From Candidatus Heimdallarchaeota archaeon LC_2 (GTDB lineage: Archaea; Asgardarchaeota; Heimdallarchaeia; Heimdallarchaeales; Kariarchaeaceae), in assembly GCA_001940725.1 (NCBI GenBank), contig MDVR01000024.1, forward strand, positions 1 through 64,000: a stretch of 64,000 nucleotides of DNA. Direction: 5' to 3'. The translations under genes were made by a program, and so were the position numbers. Under the pieces are notes generated by a model, which was not told where the DNA came from, did no database searches, and was given only the letters and a program-made list of their open reading frames with translations. Shown here one piece after another: positions 1 to 9,262 of the stretch; the stretch's first letter is position 1, and each line of letters opens with the position of its first letter.

Positions 1-122
1 TCAGACAATAAATTAGATTCCTCAACCATTTATTTATAGCATAGGATAACATCGTAGATTTACAAGCTATTCTTATTAAATTAATTATTTTTTAAAAAAG
101 TAATAAAAATTCAAATAAGTTA

Positions 123-455
123 TTAATTGATTTTAAGTAATTCCATATTTTCTCCGATTTTTGCTGTGGTCCTAACAAAACCCATCAACAGAAAGATTCC
201 AGACATAAGTCCTGATGCCAATAAGCCTTGAGTCAATACTGAAATTAAACTAACTATCATCATGGTTGGATCAAATATTCCAACTGGATATGGATCAATT
301 CCCAATTGTGCAATATAATCAGTATTTACTCGATCTGATACCTGTATAGAAATAATTAATAGAAAACCGAATAAAATTGCAAAAAAATCTTTTCGCTTGT
401 CTGTTAATATGAAGTACACCATTCGTTGATATTCATCAAATCTTTCAGATGACAC
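123..455 (-). CDS. small two-TM membrane protein, unknown
   Basis: A 110-residue protein of unknown function. Two hydrophobic segments are visible (about residues 24-40, FFAILFGFLLIISIQV, and 65-95, MMIVSLISVLTQGLL...GIFLLMGFV), with a charged N-terminus (SSERFDEYQRMV). It lies 23 nt downstream of a second small membrane protein gene on the same strand, so the two probably form one transcript and may work as a pair. I do not recognise a family. Reading frame and neighbour spacing support it as a real gene. Confidence 0.6.
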   Translation of the reverse strand: MSSERFDEYQRMVYFILTDKRKDFFAILFGFLLIISIQVSDRVNTDYIAQLGIDPYPVGIFDPTMMIVSLISVLTQGLLASGLMSGIFLLMGFVRTTAKIGENMELLKIN

Positions 456-478
456 AAAAATATCTTCTAGATCTGATT

Positions 479-787
479 TTAAATTGAAGAATCAACCCTA
501 ATATCTAGATCTACGAATTTACCTTGAGATAAGTCCAATGAATACAGTCTGTATATTGATTTATGAATTAAATGACATAGTGAATTGGCTAATCCAAAAA
601 TCACCAAAAGAATACCATATTCCAATACTACACGGCTTAACAAGAAATCCATGGATCTTTCATGTTGATAAAATCCAAATATTCCACTTAAAAAACCGAT
701 TGACCAAATAATCGAAATAATTTTTTTTTCAAGGATATCACTTCGATACATGAAAGGACGTTTTTCAGTTAATATAGCTGTTGACAA
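479..787 (-). CDS. small membrane protein, unknown
   Basis: A 102-residue protein with two likely membrane helices (about residues 22-40 and 54-72) separated by a short polar loop containing QHERSMD. No known family is recognised. It precedes the 110-residue membrane protein at 123-455 with a 23-nt gap, which suggests a two-gene operon. The 131 bp before it (788-918) are AT-rich and hold nothing else I can name. Confidence 0.6.
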   Translation of the reverse strand: MSTAILTEKRPFMYRSDILEKKIISIIWSIGFLSGIFGFYQHERSMDFLLSRVVLEYGILLVIFGLANSLCHLIHKSIYRLYSLDLSQGKFVDLDIRVDSSI

Positions 788-918
788 ACAATTATTACAC
801 TATAAATCGATGTCTTATATTTATCTCCCCCAAATACGACTGATTGTAAGTTATCCTTGAATTTCTTATTTAATATAAAAGTGGGTTTTCATTTAGGTTT
901 ATTTAGTATTTCATTATT

Positions 919-1893
919 TTACAAATTAAGTTCAATCCCAATATTTAATTCTTGAGCTTTATGAAATATCAAAGGAGCAACTGCTATGTCATCCGTGGCG
1001 AGACCCAAATTCATTGCCAATATTCTCTCCCCGTCATTTTCACGTCCCACTATTTTATTATTTAAGAGCTCACCTAAATCTCCTATTACAGAAGGAATTT
1101 TCTCAAAATATCCAACACTCTTATAATATTCCAATTGCTTAACATCGTCTGTATAAATTTTAGAGACTTGATTCATTGCCTCAGGAGTCCAATAAGAATC
1201 AAAATCTACCAAACTCCCAAATGCTCCTTTTTTTAACCAATCCCTTTCAATTACAGGGTTAGGATGTTTTAAAATCGGTCCACTTGTCACAACTATATCA
1301 AGGTTTTCTATGGCTTCTCTTGCAGATGATACAACTTCAACTGTTAGACCAAGATTTTCATTCATTTCTGATGCATAATTTTCTGCAGCATTTTGATTTA
1401 TATCATATGCTTTTACCTGTTCAATTTCAAAAATGCAAGATAATGCTTCCAAATTGCTTCTACCCTGGACCCCGCAAGCAATAATTCCAATTGAAGAACT
1501 TTCCTCTTTCGCTAATTTATTGGCTGCCACTGCAGTTGCAGCACCGGTCCTCATTGCAGTTACCCAAGTACAATCCATCACACAAATAGGAAATCCTGTT
1601 TCAGGATCATTTAATATTATTAATCCAGAAATATAGGGTAGTCCCTTTGATTGGTTCTCTGGATACCCTGATACCCATTTTACCCCTGCTGAATTTAGTG
1701 AAGGAATATACGCAGGCATTGCATGAATAAATGCATCCGGACGCGTATGGATCCCGGGTTTTGGTGGCATTTCAACTTTACCTTGTCCCTTTTCCACAAA
1801 CATCGTTTCTATTGCTTTGATTATCTCGGTCATAGAGACATTAACTTTTTCTACATCATGTCTCGACAGGTATAGGATTTTTTTATTGCCCAT
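919..1893 (-). CDS. ornithine cyclodeaminase / mu-crystallin family protein
   Basis: A 324-residue protein of the ornithine cyclodeaminase/mu-crystallin family, cytoplasmic NAD(P)-dependent enzymes acting on amino or imino acids (ornithine cyclodeaminase, alanine dehydrogenase, ketimine reductase). Family hallmarks: N-terminal YLSRHDVEKV, substrate-side KWVSGYPEN near residue 73, the RTGAATAVAA segment near 114, and the Rossmann turn IIACGVQGRSNLEAL near 137. Length fits the family (310-350). Which substrate is used cannot be told from sequence. Just upstream on the other strand begins the first copy of the atpB-associated repeat, so this gene probably marks the ordinary side of that boundary. 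Confidence 0.9.
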   Translation of the reverse strand: MGNKKILYLSRHDVEKVNVSMTEIIKAIETMFVEKGQGKVEMPPKPGIHTRPDAFIHAMPAYIPSLNSAGVKWVSGYPENQSKGLPYISGLIILNDPETGFPICVMDCTWVTAMRTGAATAVAANKLAKEESSSIGIIACGVQGRSNLEALSCIFEIEQVKAYDINQNAAENYASEMNENLGLTVEVVSSAREAIENLDIVVTSGPILKHPNPVIERDWLKKGAFGSLVDFDSYWTPEAMNQVSKIYTDDVKQLEYYKSVGYFEKIPSVIGDLGELLNNKIVGRENDGERILAMNLGLATDDIAVAPLIFHKAQELNIGIELNL

Positions 1894-1930
1894 AAAAAGA
1901 ATTTATCTTTTATGCTGATAACTATTTTTG

Positions 1931-1972
1931 CTCTCAAATTAGTATATGACAATGTTACAAATCAAAGTTATT
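1931..1972 (+). repeat. atpB-upstream direct repeat, copy 1
   Basis: First of five direct copies of a ~42-bp sequence of the form CTCTCAAAT..., (A/T)TATATGACAATG, then TTACAAATCAAAGTTATT. It lies 43 bp before the gene at 2016. Core bases 1947-1972 match the copy in front of atpB (7668-7709) almost exactly. Seen directly in the sequence. Confidence 0.85.
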
Positions 1973-2015
1973 ATTGGAATTTATAAAATCAAATTGAAAT
2001 TTATTCTAATATCTT

Positions 2016-2732
2016 TTGAATGTGACAAATAATAACCAAACCTTACAAAAAATTGGAAGAGTACTTATGATTCTCGAAATTACTATATCTGGCTTTCTAT
2101 TCCTATTTATCATTGTTTTAAACCTTCTAATGGTGAAACTTGGTCATGGACTGGAGGCATTTGATTATGATTCAGAATCTAAACTCCAAAAGATAATAGA
2201 AAATCCTCGAAATTATAAATTAAGCCTTATCTTAGGGTTTATAGAACATTTATGTATAATTTTACTAACTATAATGCTATTTATTGCTTATAGTCAACAT
2301 AATATTTTACTTGGAGTTGTTTGGCTCACTTTTCGCACCGGAGAAGGTTTATTCATGGTTTTTAATGATATCAATGACCTGAAACTTATCAAAATTTCAA
2401 ATCAATACGCGATTACCTCTGGTGTTAAAAGAAAATCATTTATTGACATAGGTCAGATTATTCTTCAAAAAAAGTACTTTAGATTCTCCATTATCTCAAT
2501 TTTGTTCTCTGTTGGAACACTCTCATATACAATTGTTTTTCTTAAATTTAATTTAGTACCTACAATAATTGGTTGGTTAGGAATCATTGCCAGCATTACA
2601 TATGGTTTAGGAAATGGAATTAAACTTGTAAAACCCAAATTTATTGGCCTAATGGCGTTAGGAGGATTGTTAGTACTGTTGTTTGAATCAATCTTGGGAG
2701 GATGGTTATTATTTTCACAAATAATCCAATAA
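2016..2732 (+). CDS. DUF4386-like integral membrane protein
   Basis: A 238-residue protein with about six membrane segments. The pattern (first TM after QKIGRVLMILEI, a loop of about 40 residues, an RTGEGLFMVF helix, then FLKFNLVPTIIGWLGIIA and a C-terminal TM pair) resembles DUF4386 membrane proteins, whose function is unknown. The start appears to be TTG at 2016 (TTG AAT GTG ACA); no ATG lies nearby. It is the only gene between repeat copies 1 and 2, so it fits the idea of a one-gene cassette. Assignment to DUF4386 rests on motif memory and is moderate. Confidence 0.65.
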   Translation: MNVTNNNQTLQKIGRVLMILEITISGFLFLFIIVLNLLMVKLGHGLEAFDYDSESKLQKIIENPRNYKLSLILGFIEHLCIILLTIMLFIAYSQHNILLGVVWLTFRTGEGLFMVFNDINDLKLIKISNQYAITSGVKRKSFIDIGQIILQKKYFRFSIISILFSVGTLSYTIVFLKFNLVPTIIGWLGIIASITYGLGNGIKLVKPKFIGLMALGGLLVLLFESILGGWLLFSQIIQ

Positions 2733-2787
2733 CTATGATAATTGACAAAATAGGTTTAATTTCAATATATTCTAATTGTCAAATTTC

Positions 2788-2829
2788 CTCTCAAATTTTT
2801 TTATAGCAATGTTACTAATCAAAGTTATT
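2788..2829 (+). repeat. atpB-upstream direct repeat, copy 2
   Basis: Second direct copy (CTCTCAAATTTTTTT, ATAGCAATGTTACTAATC, AAAGTTATT). It sits between the convergent 3' ends of the genes at 2016-2732 and 2875-4233, where no promoter is needed. This argues that the repeat is a relic or recombination site rather than a working promoter at this position. Confidence 0.85.
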
Positions 2830-2874
2830 TATTTAGGATAAGATCAATGAGATTTTCGAAAAATATTGAAATAG

Positions 2875-4233
2875 TTAAGTAAAGCTTCTAGCGAAGTTTT
2901 GTGCTTCTTCAAGATATTCACGATAATTCGTTTTCTCCAATCTTTCTTTTATTGAAGCTCCACTGTTGATTAATTCTTGCCACTTTACTATATCATTTTC
3001 CAATGATTTTCGTTCTGTATTAATTCTCTCCAAGAAATAGATGACTTTACTACTAGTTGCAATTTCTTCTGCCTTTTTCAATAAATCCATTGCATGATTT
3101 ACATCACCCTCAACTAAAGCTAGTTTGGAACGAAAAATGATAGTTGAGAGTTTAACAGTGATACTTTTTTGCTGTTTCACACTTTCTTCTAATCTATCAA
3201 CTAGTGATAGTATCTCATTCAAAACTTCTTCCTCCCCATAATTACGTAATTCATCAAGCAGGATTTCTAGCAATGCAGTGGTAGCCATTATTGTTAAATT
3301 AATGTCTATCACATCCTCATATACAATTGGTTCCAATAATTCTTGGGCTTGAACCTTATGTTTTGCTCGGCTTGAGGATTTGAGATAATATGCCATTAGG
3401 TAATTCTGGTGTTTTTCACCTAAGATTTTATTAAACACCATTGTGGATAGAAGCCGTGAACATTCATCCAAATGTTTTTTTGCTAGTTGACGGTTGCCAA
3501 GGTCGACGTGATACACTGTCAACATATGGTTGGCACGATATTTCAAGTTGTCATTATGTAAATTATTAGCACCCACAAGAGCTTCTTCAAAGTATTTAAT
3601 ACCGTTTTTATCATCCCCAATTACCCTATAATAAAGTCCAAAATTGGCAGGAAGAAAGAAAGCACCCAAGCTCTTGGTAGGCAGTTTATCTTGAATTTGT
3701 TGAAGTATTTGATAGCTTTCATCCAATCGTCCCATGTTTGTATAGGTCGCAGCTATGTTGATATAAGTGTTAGTAATTCTGGTTGGTGGCTCTAATTCTT
3801 TGTACAGCTCTATCGCTTTAAAATAATTTTTAAAGGTATCTTCTAGATCTGAACTAAAAGTTGCTATATTACCTCTCCAATTAAAATATAATGGATACCA
3901 TTTCTTAATTTTATATTTTTGATCTTGATTCATCGATTTATATGTATCTTCGGCATTTTTACTACATTTCTGTGCCTCTTTGAAATTACCCAAAAATATA
4001 GTATGCGCAATTTGCATAACTAGGGCAATAAAACGAACGCATGGGTCCTTTGTATCATCCAAAATGTTGGTACACAAATTATAAGCTTCTGAGTTGTCCC
4101 CCTTTATTCTGAGTAATTCTAGATTAAATACGCGTGCATAATCTACCTCTGAATCAGGGAGTTGAGCAATCAGCTCAATTGCTTCGTCCAATTCATACCC
4201 CATTAAATGATCTGTGATCTTCTCAAAGCTCAA
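2875..4233 (-). CDS. TPR-repeat protein
   Basis: A 452-residue, all-helical tetratricopeptide-like protein without signal peptide or membrane segment, presumably a cytoplasmic scaffold. Helical hairpins such as AEDTYKSMNQDQKYKIKKW, the IELYKELEPPTRITNTYINIA unit and DDKNGIKYFEEALVGA recur roughly every 35-40 residues. Proteins of this kind are abundant in Asgard and Heimdallarchaeia genomes and usually mediate protein-protein contacts. It is the only gene between repeat copies 2 and 3. The partner is unknown. Confidence 0.75.
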   Translation of the reverse strand: MSFEKITDHLMGYELDEAIELIAQLPDSEVDYARVFNLELLRIKGDNSEAYNLCTNILDDTKDPCVRFIALVMQIAHTIFLGNFKEAQKCSKNAEDTYKSMNQDQKYKIKKWYPLYFNWRGNIATFSSDLEDTFKNYFKAIELYKELEPPTRITNTYINIAATYTNMGRLDESYQILQQIQDKLPTKSLGAFFLPANFGLYYRVIGDDKNGIKYFEEALVGANNLHNDNLKYRANHMLTVYHVDLGNRQLAKKHLDECSRLLSTMVFNKILGEKHQNYLMAYYLKSSSRAKHKVQAQELLEPIVYEDVIDINLTIMATTALLEILLDELRNYGEEEVLNEILSLVDRLEESVKQQKSITVKLSTIIFRSKLALVEGDVNHAMDLLKKAEEIATSSKVIYFLERINTERKSLENDIVKWQELINSGASIKERLEKTNYREYLEEAQNFARSFT

Positions 4234-4383
4234 TATAATTTAGTTTTATAAAATTACTATAAAAACATTGTTGAGAAGCCATAATATTGTAAAACCTAGT
4301 TCTTGGTGATTAATGATTTGGTATTGAGTTAATATGTTTTCAAAAAAACGATTGATTCCAAGGTAATATAATTATCAATTTTA

Positions 4384-4425
4384 CTCTCAAATTTTTATAT
4401 AGCAATGTTAGAAATCAAAGTTATT
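4384..4425 (+). repeat. atpB-upstream direct repeat, copy 3
   Basis: Third direct copy (CTCTCAAATTTTTAT, ATAGCAATGTTAGAAATC, AAAGTTATT). Unlike copies 1, 2 and 4 it runs on without a break into a sequence matching the atpB leader and first codons (4426-4557). Confidence 0.85.
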
Positions 4426-4557
4426 TTAAGAGCTAGGTAATTCTCGAACTTGTATTTAACCTAAGAGCTGTTCAGACGTTGAGAAAAAAGTGTTCTGACA
4501 CAAAGGATGATATAAATGGCAGCAAAGAAGTTCTTCCATACCCAATACTTCCATTAA
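4426..4557 (+). pseudogene. 5' relic of ATP synthase subunit B gene
   Basis: This stretch aligns with the atpB upstream region 7710-7830. Shared are TTTTAAGAG, GTATTTAACCTAAGAGCTG then TTCAGACG, GTTCTGACACAAAGGATGAT, ATAAATGGCAGCAAA and then the start codon at 4516. The frame reads MAAKKFFHTQYFH and stops at 4555-4557, so similarity to AtpB fades after about five codons. No further AtpB sequence follows before the next gene. I read it as the promoter, leader and first codons of an older or displaced atpB copy. The 460-bp gap 4234-4693 otherwise holds nothing recognisable. Confidence 0.8.
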
Positions 4558-4693
4558 TTAGATATTAAGAGCAAGAAGATTCACTATCTTTTCATTCATA
4601 TAGTAATTTGAAATCGTACGTTATTATCAATTTCATTATAATAATAATAATCTCGCAACCTTAAGATATATTTTCGTGCAAAAATTAGCATTC

Positions 4694-6580
4694 CTAATAA
4701 TTCTTAATAGCTGATAACGCATCATTGAATACTTGGTTCACTTTCGGTCTGACTGCAGAAAAATCTATGGAATAACCATCCCATTCTTCTAATCTGGGAT
4801 AATTAATTGCCATAAATTCAACAATCGACCTCAGCCCTTCACGTATCACAATCAAATCTCGATCAACCAAAAGTGCCCCAGTACATACAATTGATTTTTC
4901 AATCATTATTTGGGTCTGTCCAGCATCCACCATACGTAGATATGATTCTGAACTAGTAACTTCTGATAAAATAGCCATGATAGCAGATAACGCTCCTGAG
5001 AAGAGATGATCTTTGCTTGAGATGGACTCCTCCCAACTATCTGCAAGAACGTCACCACCCATTATTAGTCTGCCATCATTTGCAATTAATAAGATAATTG
5101 GAGTTGGCAATGGCGTCATGGATGAGATTTTACTAGAAAGAAATTTTAAAAGTTCAAGTTCATTATCTATTGTCAATTCACCTTGATCAATTAAATTCAA
5201 ATTTTGGACAATTTCGTTTAAAATAGCCGAGGAATCCGTGTTGACTTGGTCAAGAATATTTGATGTGATAGAAATTATTTCATTTTTCTCATTTGAGATA
5301 TCCTTTATTCGATGAATTTTATCAGCGTGTCTATAAGCTGCAAGTAATTTTGAAAGCGAGAGCCACGCTTGATATTCGGAGGTTGATAGATCTTTTTCTA
5401 AACGAGATATAACTGCTGCACTGCTTAACATGAAACTCCATTTAAGTTCTTGTTTAGCTGCTAAATGATTGTAAAGTGTACTAATCGCCTCATTTCCATT
5501 TGCTAATGCGATTGAGGCAGCTGTTATTAATTCTCTCGTTGCAACTTCAGGACTGTAATTTTGGGATGCAAGTCTTCCGATAAACCAATGTGCTTCTGCT
5601 TTATTCATGGATGGATACACAGCAGATTTAGGAGTCGTAATTGCCATCATGTATAAATTCTCAGCAGTATCGAAATTACTCATTAAATAAAATCCATATC
5701 CTTGTAAGCAATAATATTCTTCACGATCATCTTGAGAAACCTCTTCAAGATTATTTTCATCAATAGGTGAGAGTATATTGATGATATCTAATCCATTGTC
5801 AGTTCCTTTCAGTTTTGTAATTCGTGCAGTTCGAATTCTACAAGCGATTTCAAGAGCTGTACGTCCTACTGTCTTTGCTTTAGTAGCAATTTTTTCTAAT
5901 AGTTCTGTCGAATGTATGAAATCTTGGTTTTCCAAAAATCGAGAGGCTATAACGAATGCTGCATCAAGCATAATATCTGCATTTTGGTCATCAGAAATTT
6001 TTGAAATCATTTGGAGAGTTATGTAAAAAGTATCTATTACATTAGCTGATAATTCTTCATTTGTTCCAATAATTGACAAAAGATTTGCAATTTGATCTAA
6101 AGATTCGCTTTCTATTGTATTTTCTTTTAATAAATTTAGAGCAGACAAAGGATCCGTTGAAGCTCCCAGAATAGAAGTAAATTCCTTTTTTTCCTTTTCT
6201 TGATAATAGAGAGATTGTAAACCACTGTAAAACTTCTTTGATGTATAGATACTCCTCCTATTAACAACTTCAGTAATTGCTTTAATTAACTTATCGTCAA
6301 AATCAACTTCTTGTAAAATCACTACAAAAATCATCGAGCCATCAATAATTGGTCGATCAATTATAAAGACCTGATCCCCATTAGATATTGTGTGGGGCTG
6401 ATTCATCTTGAATTCGGGATCAAGTAACAATTTTTGTAATCGCATTAAGAGTATACGAAATTGTCCTTCTGAAAATTTATTATATGGATCATAGGGGAGG
6501 CCCCAAACTGGATTCCCATATCGCTTTTCGCCAATCAGAACAGTTGCTGCTAAGTTCTTTTGATATTCAAAATCTGGCAA
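4694..6580 (-). CDS. large helical-repeat protein with C-terminal longin-like domain
   Basis: A 628-residue soluble protein. The middle (about 130-470) is alpha-helical TPR-like repeat (for example LLEKIATKAKTVGRTALEIA and AENLYMMAITTPKSAVY). The last 130 residues (PIILLIANDGRLIMGGDV, then SGALSAIMAILSEV and GALLVDRDLIVIREGLRSI) have the strand-strand-helix order of longin/roadblock-type sensor domains common in Asgard archaea. The N-terminal 115 residues may be a related alpha/beta domain. No membrane segment is seen. It is the only gene between repeat copies 3 and 4. Function unknown; the longin-like call needs a profile search. Confidence 0.7.
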   Translation of the reverse strand: MPDFEYQKNLAATVLIGEKRYGNPVWGLPYDPYNKFSEGQFRILLMRLQKLLLDPEFKMNQPHTISNGDQVFIIDRPIIDGSMIFVVILQEVDFDDKLIKAITEVVNRRSIYTSKKFYSGLQSLYYQEKEKKEFTSILGASTDPLSALNLLKENTIESESLDQIANLLSIIGTNEELSANVIDTFYITLQMISKISDDQNADIMLDAAFVIASRFLENQDFIHSTELLEKIATKAKTVGRTALEIACRIRTARITKLKGTDNGLDIINILSPIDENNLEEVSQDDREEYYCLQGYGFYLMSNFDTAENLYMMAITTPKSAVYPSMNKAEAHWFIGRLASQNYSPEVATRELITAASIALANGNEAISTLYNHLAAKQELKWSFMLSSAAVISRLEKDLSTSEYQAWLSLSKLLAAYRHADKIHRIKDISNEKNEIISITSNILDQVNTDSSAILNEIVQNLNLIDQGELTIDNELELLKFLSSKISSMTPLPTPIILLIANDGRLIMGGDVLADSWEESISSKDHLFSGALSAIMAILSEVTSSESYLRMVDAGQTQIMIEKSIVCTGALLVDRDLIVIREGLRSIVEFMAINYPRLEEWDGYSIDFSAVRPKVNQVFNDALSAIKNY

Positions 6581-6778
6581 TTCTATATCATATAGTTAAT
6601 TTGTGATATATTTATTAAAGGGAATCTTGGATTGGTGTATTTAAAGAATCAAATGAATTAAGTATATTACGATTGATAATGATGGATCGAACTACCACCA
6701 AGACTCGATCCTAGGTGTGAAAATTTAACGATCATTCACGTTGAGTAATAACAACCAATAATTTAATTATCAATTTTG

Positions 6779-6820
6779 CTCTCAAATTTTAATATGACAA
6801 TGTTACAAATCAAAGTTATT
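6779..6820 (+). repeat. atpB-upstream direct repeat, copy 4
   Basis: Fourth direct copy (CTCTCAAATTTTAAT, ATGACAATGTTACAAATC, AAAGTTATT), nearly identical to copy 5 before atpB. It ends 174 bp upstream of the gene at 6995. The rest of the 414-bp gap 6581-6994 is AT-rich with no other feature I can support. Confidence 0.85.
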
Positions 6821-6994
6821 TTACGTGGTTTGCTTTTTGTAATTATGAATTATGGTGGTTGTTTTTGCTTTCAGTAGTGTTATCAAGCAATAAGAGATTT
6901 GATAAGTGGAATATTCGTAATCATTGTTATAATGTAACAATTGGTATTGTGAAATGATATGTTTTAATTATCAGACTGCACATTATCTAATTGA

Positions 6995-7621
6995 ATGGTA
7001 AACTCCTACAAGAGTATTTGGAAGGCAATGGCAGGGGCATTTCTTGTTGTTTTTATATTATTTGGACTCTCTGAGGGATCAGATTATATAAATTCTAAAA
7101 AGTATCAATCGATCGAAGAGGTTCAATTGACAATGAGCTTTGAAAGTAAAACGAATTTCATTTTTAGGATCCCAATGATACACATATCTGACATGGGATC
7201 TGATCCACCTCAGAGAATTTCACCCTCATTTAATGATTTGTCAATAGTAAAGGAAGAATCTGATTATGTTGATATTTCTATTTTAACATTAAATTTAACC
7301 GTAAATGAAACCTCGGTTGAATATCTGCAAATAAATGGTACTGGTACCGTTTTATCTCTACATTCCAGAATGAAAATCGATAATAAATCAAGTAAACCAA
7401 TATTTAGCAATTTAATTCAGAATCCGATTTATCTCAATACTAATAATAATATTAATATGACTTTATCTTTATATTATTTTAGCAATGACACTGATGTGGA
7501 TAGAGGAACTCAATGCTTTATGGCATCGAATATTTTTAAGAATGATATAATTGTAAATGATTGGAAGATGTATGAAATGGTTGAGCAGGATTATGTAATA
7601 ACGTGTGCCATTATAAATTAA
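6995..7621 (+). CDS. secreted or membrane-anchored protein, glycosylation-site rich
   Basis: A 208-residue protein with one N-terminal hydrophobic helix (residues 9-24, WKAMAGAFLVVFILFG) acting as signal peptide or anchor, followed by an extracellular-type beta-rich domain. At least six N-x-S/T sequons are visible (LNLTVNETS, INGTG, DNKSS, INMTL, SNDTD), in keeping with archaeal N-glycosylation. Two cysteines near the C-terminus could form a disulfide. No family is recognised. Start ATG at 6995. It is the only gene between repeat copies 4 and 5, directly upstream of atpB. Confidence 0.65.
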   Translation: MVNSYKSIWKAMAGAFLVVFILFGLSEGSDYINSKKYQSIEEVQLTMSFESKTNFIFRIPMIHISDMGSDPPQRISPSFNDLSIVKEESDYVDISILTLNLTVNETSVEYLQINGTGTVLSLHSRMKIDNKSSKPIFSNLIQNPIYLNTNNNINMTLSLYYFSNDTDVDRGTQCFMASNIFKNDIIVNDWKMYEMVEQDYVITCAIIN

Positions 7622-7667
7622 CAAAGTTTTTTGACTATTGACATCACATCAATATGAGTAATTTCAT

Positions 7668-7709
7668 TTTCAAATTTTAATATGACAATGTTACAAATCA
7701 AAGTTATTT
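7668..7709 (+). repeat. atpB-upstream direct repeat, copy 5 (in front of intact atpB)
   Basis: Fifth copy, in the natural position before the intact ATP synthase B gene (AATTTTAATATGACAATG, TTACAAATCAAAGTTATT). It is followed by TTAAGAG and the leader 7710-7797. The other copies are most likely derived from this locus or from earlier alleles of it. Confidence 0.85.
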
Positions 7710-7797
7710 TAAGAGATAGCTTTATGCAAAATATGTATTTAACCTAAGAGCTGTTCAGACGCTTTGAAAAAATGTTCTGACACAAAGGATGATATAA
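7710..7797 (+). promoter_or_regulatory. atpB leader with TATA-like box and direct repeat
   Basis: The leader contains TATTTAA about 65 nt before the start, then two copies of TGTTC(A/T)GAC at 7752-7760 and 7773-7781, then GGATGAT about 5 nt before the ATG as a likely ribosome-binding site. The same block is conserved in the relic at 4436-4518, which suggests that it mattered to the original gene. Whether the direct repeats bind a regulator is inference. Confidence 0.5.
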
Positions 7798-9249
7798 ATG
7801 GCAGCAAAAAACGATATTCTTGAAGACCCAACACTCCGATCTTTCAAAACAGCCATAGAGGTTTCTGGACCTCTACTTTTCGTCGATTTAGAAGGCAGAG
7901 GTAAGGTATCATATGCAGAAATTGTCGAAGTAGAAACCCCCAGAGGTGAGAGAAGAAGAGGGCAAGTGCTCGAGGTAACCAATTCTCTTGCTGTTATCCA
8001 AATTTTCGAGGGTACCAGTGGACTTGACACCAAAGAAACAACCGTGCGATTTATAGGTAAAACGCTTGAAATGCCACTGGCTGAAGATATGCTTGGACGT
8101 GTTTTCAATGGTCGTGGAGACCCGATTGATGGTGGACCAAGAGCAATTGGCAAAATTCAACGTACTATCACTGGTGATCCTATTAATCCATCCGCTCGTG
8201 AATACCCAAGGGCTTTCATTCAGACTGGGATTTCGTCTATTGACGCTTTGCTGACACTGGTAAGAGGACAAAAATTACCACTGTTCTCAGGTGCAGGTTT
8301 GTCACATAATCAAATTGGTGCTCAAATTGCACGACAAGCAAAGGTTTTGGGTTCGGATGAAAATTTTGCTGTGGTGTTCGCCGCAATGGGAATTACTGCT
8401 GAGGAGGCTCGTTTCTTCCAGGCGGATTTTGAGAGAACTGGTGCACTTGAACGTGTGTCGCTTTTCCTGAATTTGGCTGATGATCCCGCTGTTGAGCGTA
8501 TTATTACACCCCGGTTGGCTTTGACTTTTGCTGAGTACCTCGCTTTTGATCTGGACTATCATGTGCTAGTTATACTTACCGATTTAACTAATTACAGTGA
8601 ATCATTACGGGAGATCTCTGCAGCCCGTGAGGAAGTACCGGGGCGAAGAGGATTCCCAGGATACCTTTATTCTGATCTTTCAACACTTTATGAAAGAGCT
8701 GGTAGAATTTTGGGTAAGAAAGGGTCTATAACACAAATCCCGATCCTATCTATGCCTAATGATGACATAACCCATCCCATTCCAGACCTTACGGGCTATA
8801 TTTGCGAGGGTCAGATCTACATAGATCGAACACTTCAGCGGAAAGGCATTTATCCACCAATTAACCCTCTGCCGAGCCTTTCTAGATTAATGAAAGAAGC
8901 CATAGGAAAGGGATCTACGAGAGAAGATCATGCTGGGTTATCAGCACAGCTCTATGCAGCATATGCAAAAGGTCGAGAAATCCGAGATTTAGTTGCAGTA
9001 GTGGGTGAAGAATCACTGACCGATGAAGACAAGTTGTATCTCGATTTTGCTGTAAACTTTGAAGAAAAATTCTTGAACCAGGGTTTAACTAATAGAACAA
9101 TCTTTGAAACCCTTGATATAGGTTGGGAATTACTCAGTATTTTCCCTAATCCAACAAGACAATTGAAGCGTATTGATGCTAAACACATTGAAAAATATCA
9201 TCCTAAAAACAGAGATCAAGATTATAATTTTGCAGACGTAGATGCATAA
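7798..9249 (+). CDS. atpB: A/V-type ATP synthase subunit B
   Basis: Non-catalytic, regulatory nucleotide-binding B subunit of the archaeal A1A0 (V-type) ATP synthase, part of the A3B3 head on the cytoplasmic side of the membrane. The 483-residue length fits (460-490). Visible features: N-terminal beta-barrel ([20 protein letters not shown]), [16 protein letters not shown], and the B-subunit version of the P-loop region, [21 protein letters not shown] near residue 160, which lacks GKT as expected. Also [15 protein letters not shown] near 283 and the conserved [11 protein letters not shown] / [17 protein letters not shown] segment near 360. No intein is present. No other ATPase subunit gene is in the window, unusual for a gene normally inside the atp operon, and both ends of the gene have relic copies nearby. 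Confidence 0.97.
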   Translation: MAAKNDILEDPTLRSFKTAIEVSGPLLFVDLEGRGKVSYAEIVEVETPRGERRRGQVLEVTNSLAVIQIFEGTSGLDTKETTVRFIGKTLEMPLAEDMLGRVFNGRGDPIDGGPRAIGKIQRTITGDPINPSAREYPRAFIQTGISSIDALLTLVRGQKLPLFSGAGLSHNQIGAQIARQAKVLGSDENFAVVFAAMGITAEEARFFQADFERTGALERVSLFLNLADDPAVERIITPRLALTFAEYLAFDLDYHVLVILTDLTNYSESLREISAAREEVPGRRGFPGYLYSDLSTLYERAGRILGKKGSITQIPILSMPNDDITHPIPDLTGYICEGQIYIDRTLQRKGIYPPINPLPSLSRLMKEAIGKGSTREDHAGLSAQLYAAYAKGREIRDLVAVVGEESLTDEDKLYLDFAVNFEEKFLNQGLTNRTIFETLDIGWELLSIFPNPTRQLKRIDAKHIEKYHPKNRDQDYNFADVDA

Positions 9250-9262
9250 TAATTTGAAATTA

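Noticed and set aside
1931..7709. CRISPR array
   Set aside because: The repeats are similar in size to CRISPR repeats, but intervals are 0.8-2.4 kb and contain genes, and no cas gene is present.
7798..9249. Intein inside the ATP synthase subunit, as in other V-ATPases
   Set aside because: The subunit B reading frame is continuous with normal length; the endonuclease gene lies outside it on the other strand and shows no Hint splicing domain.
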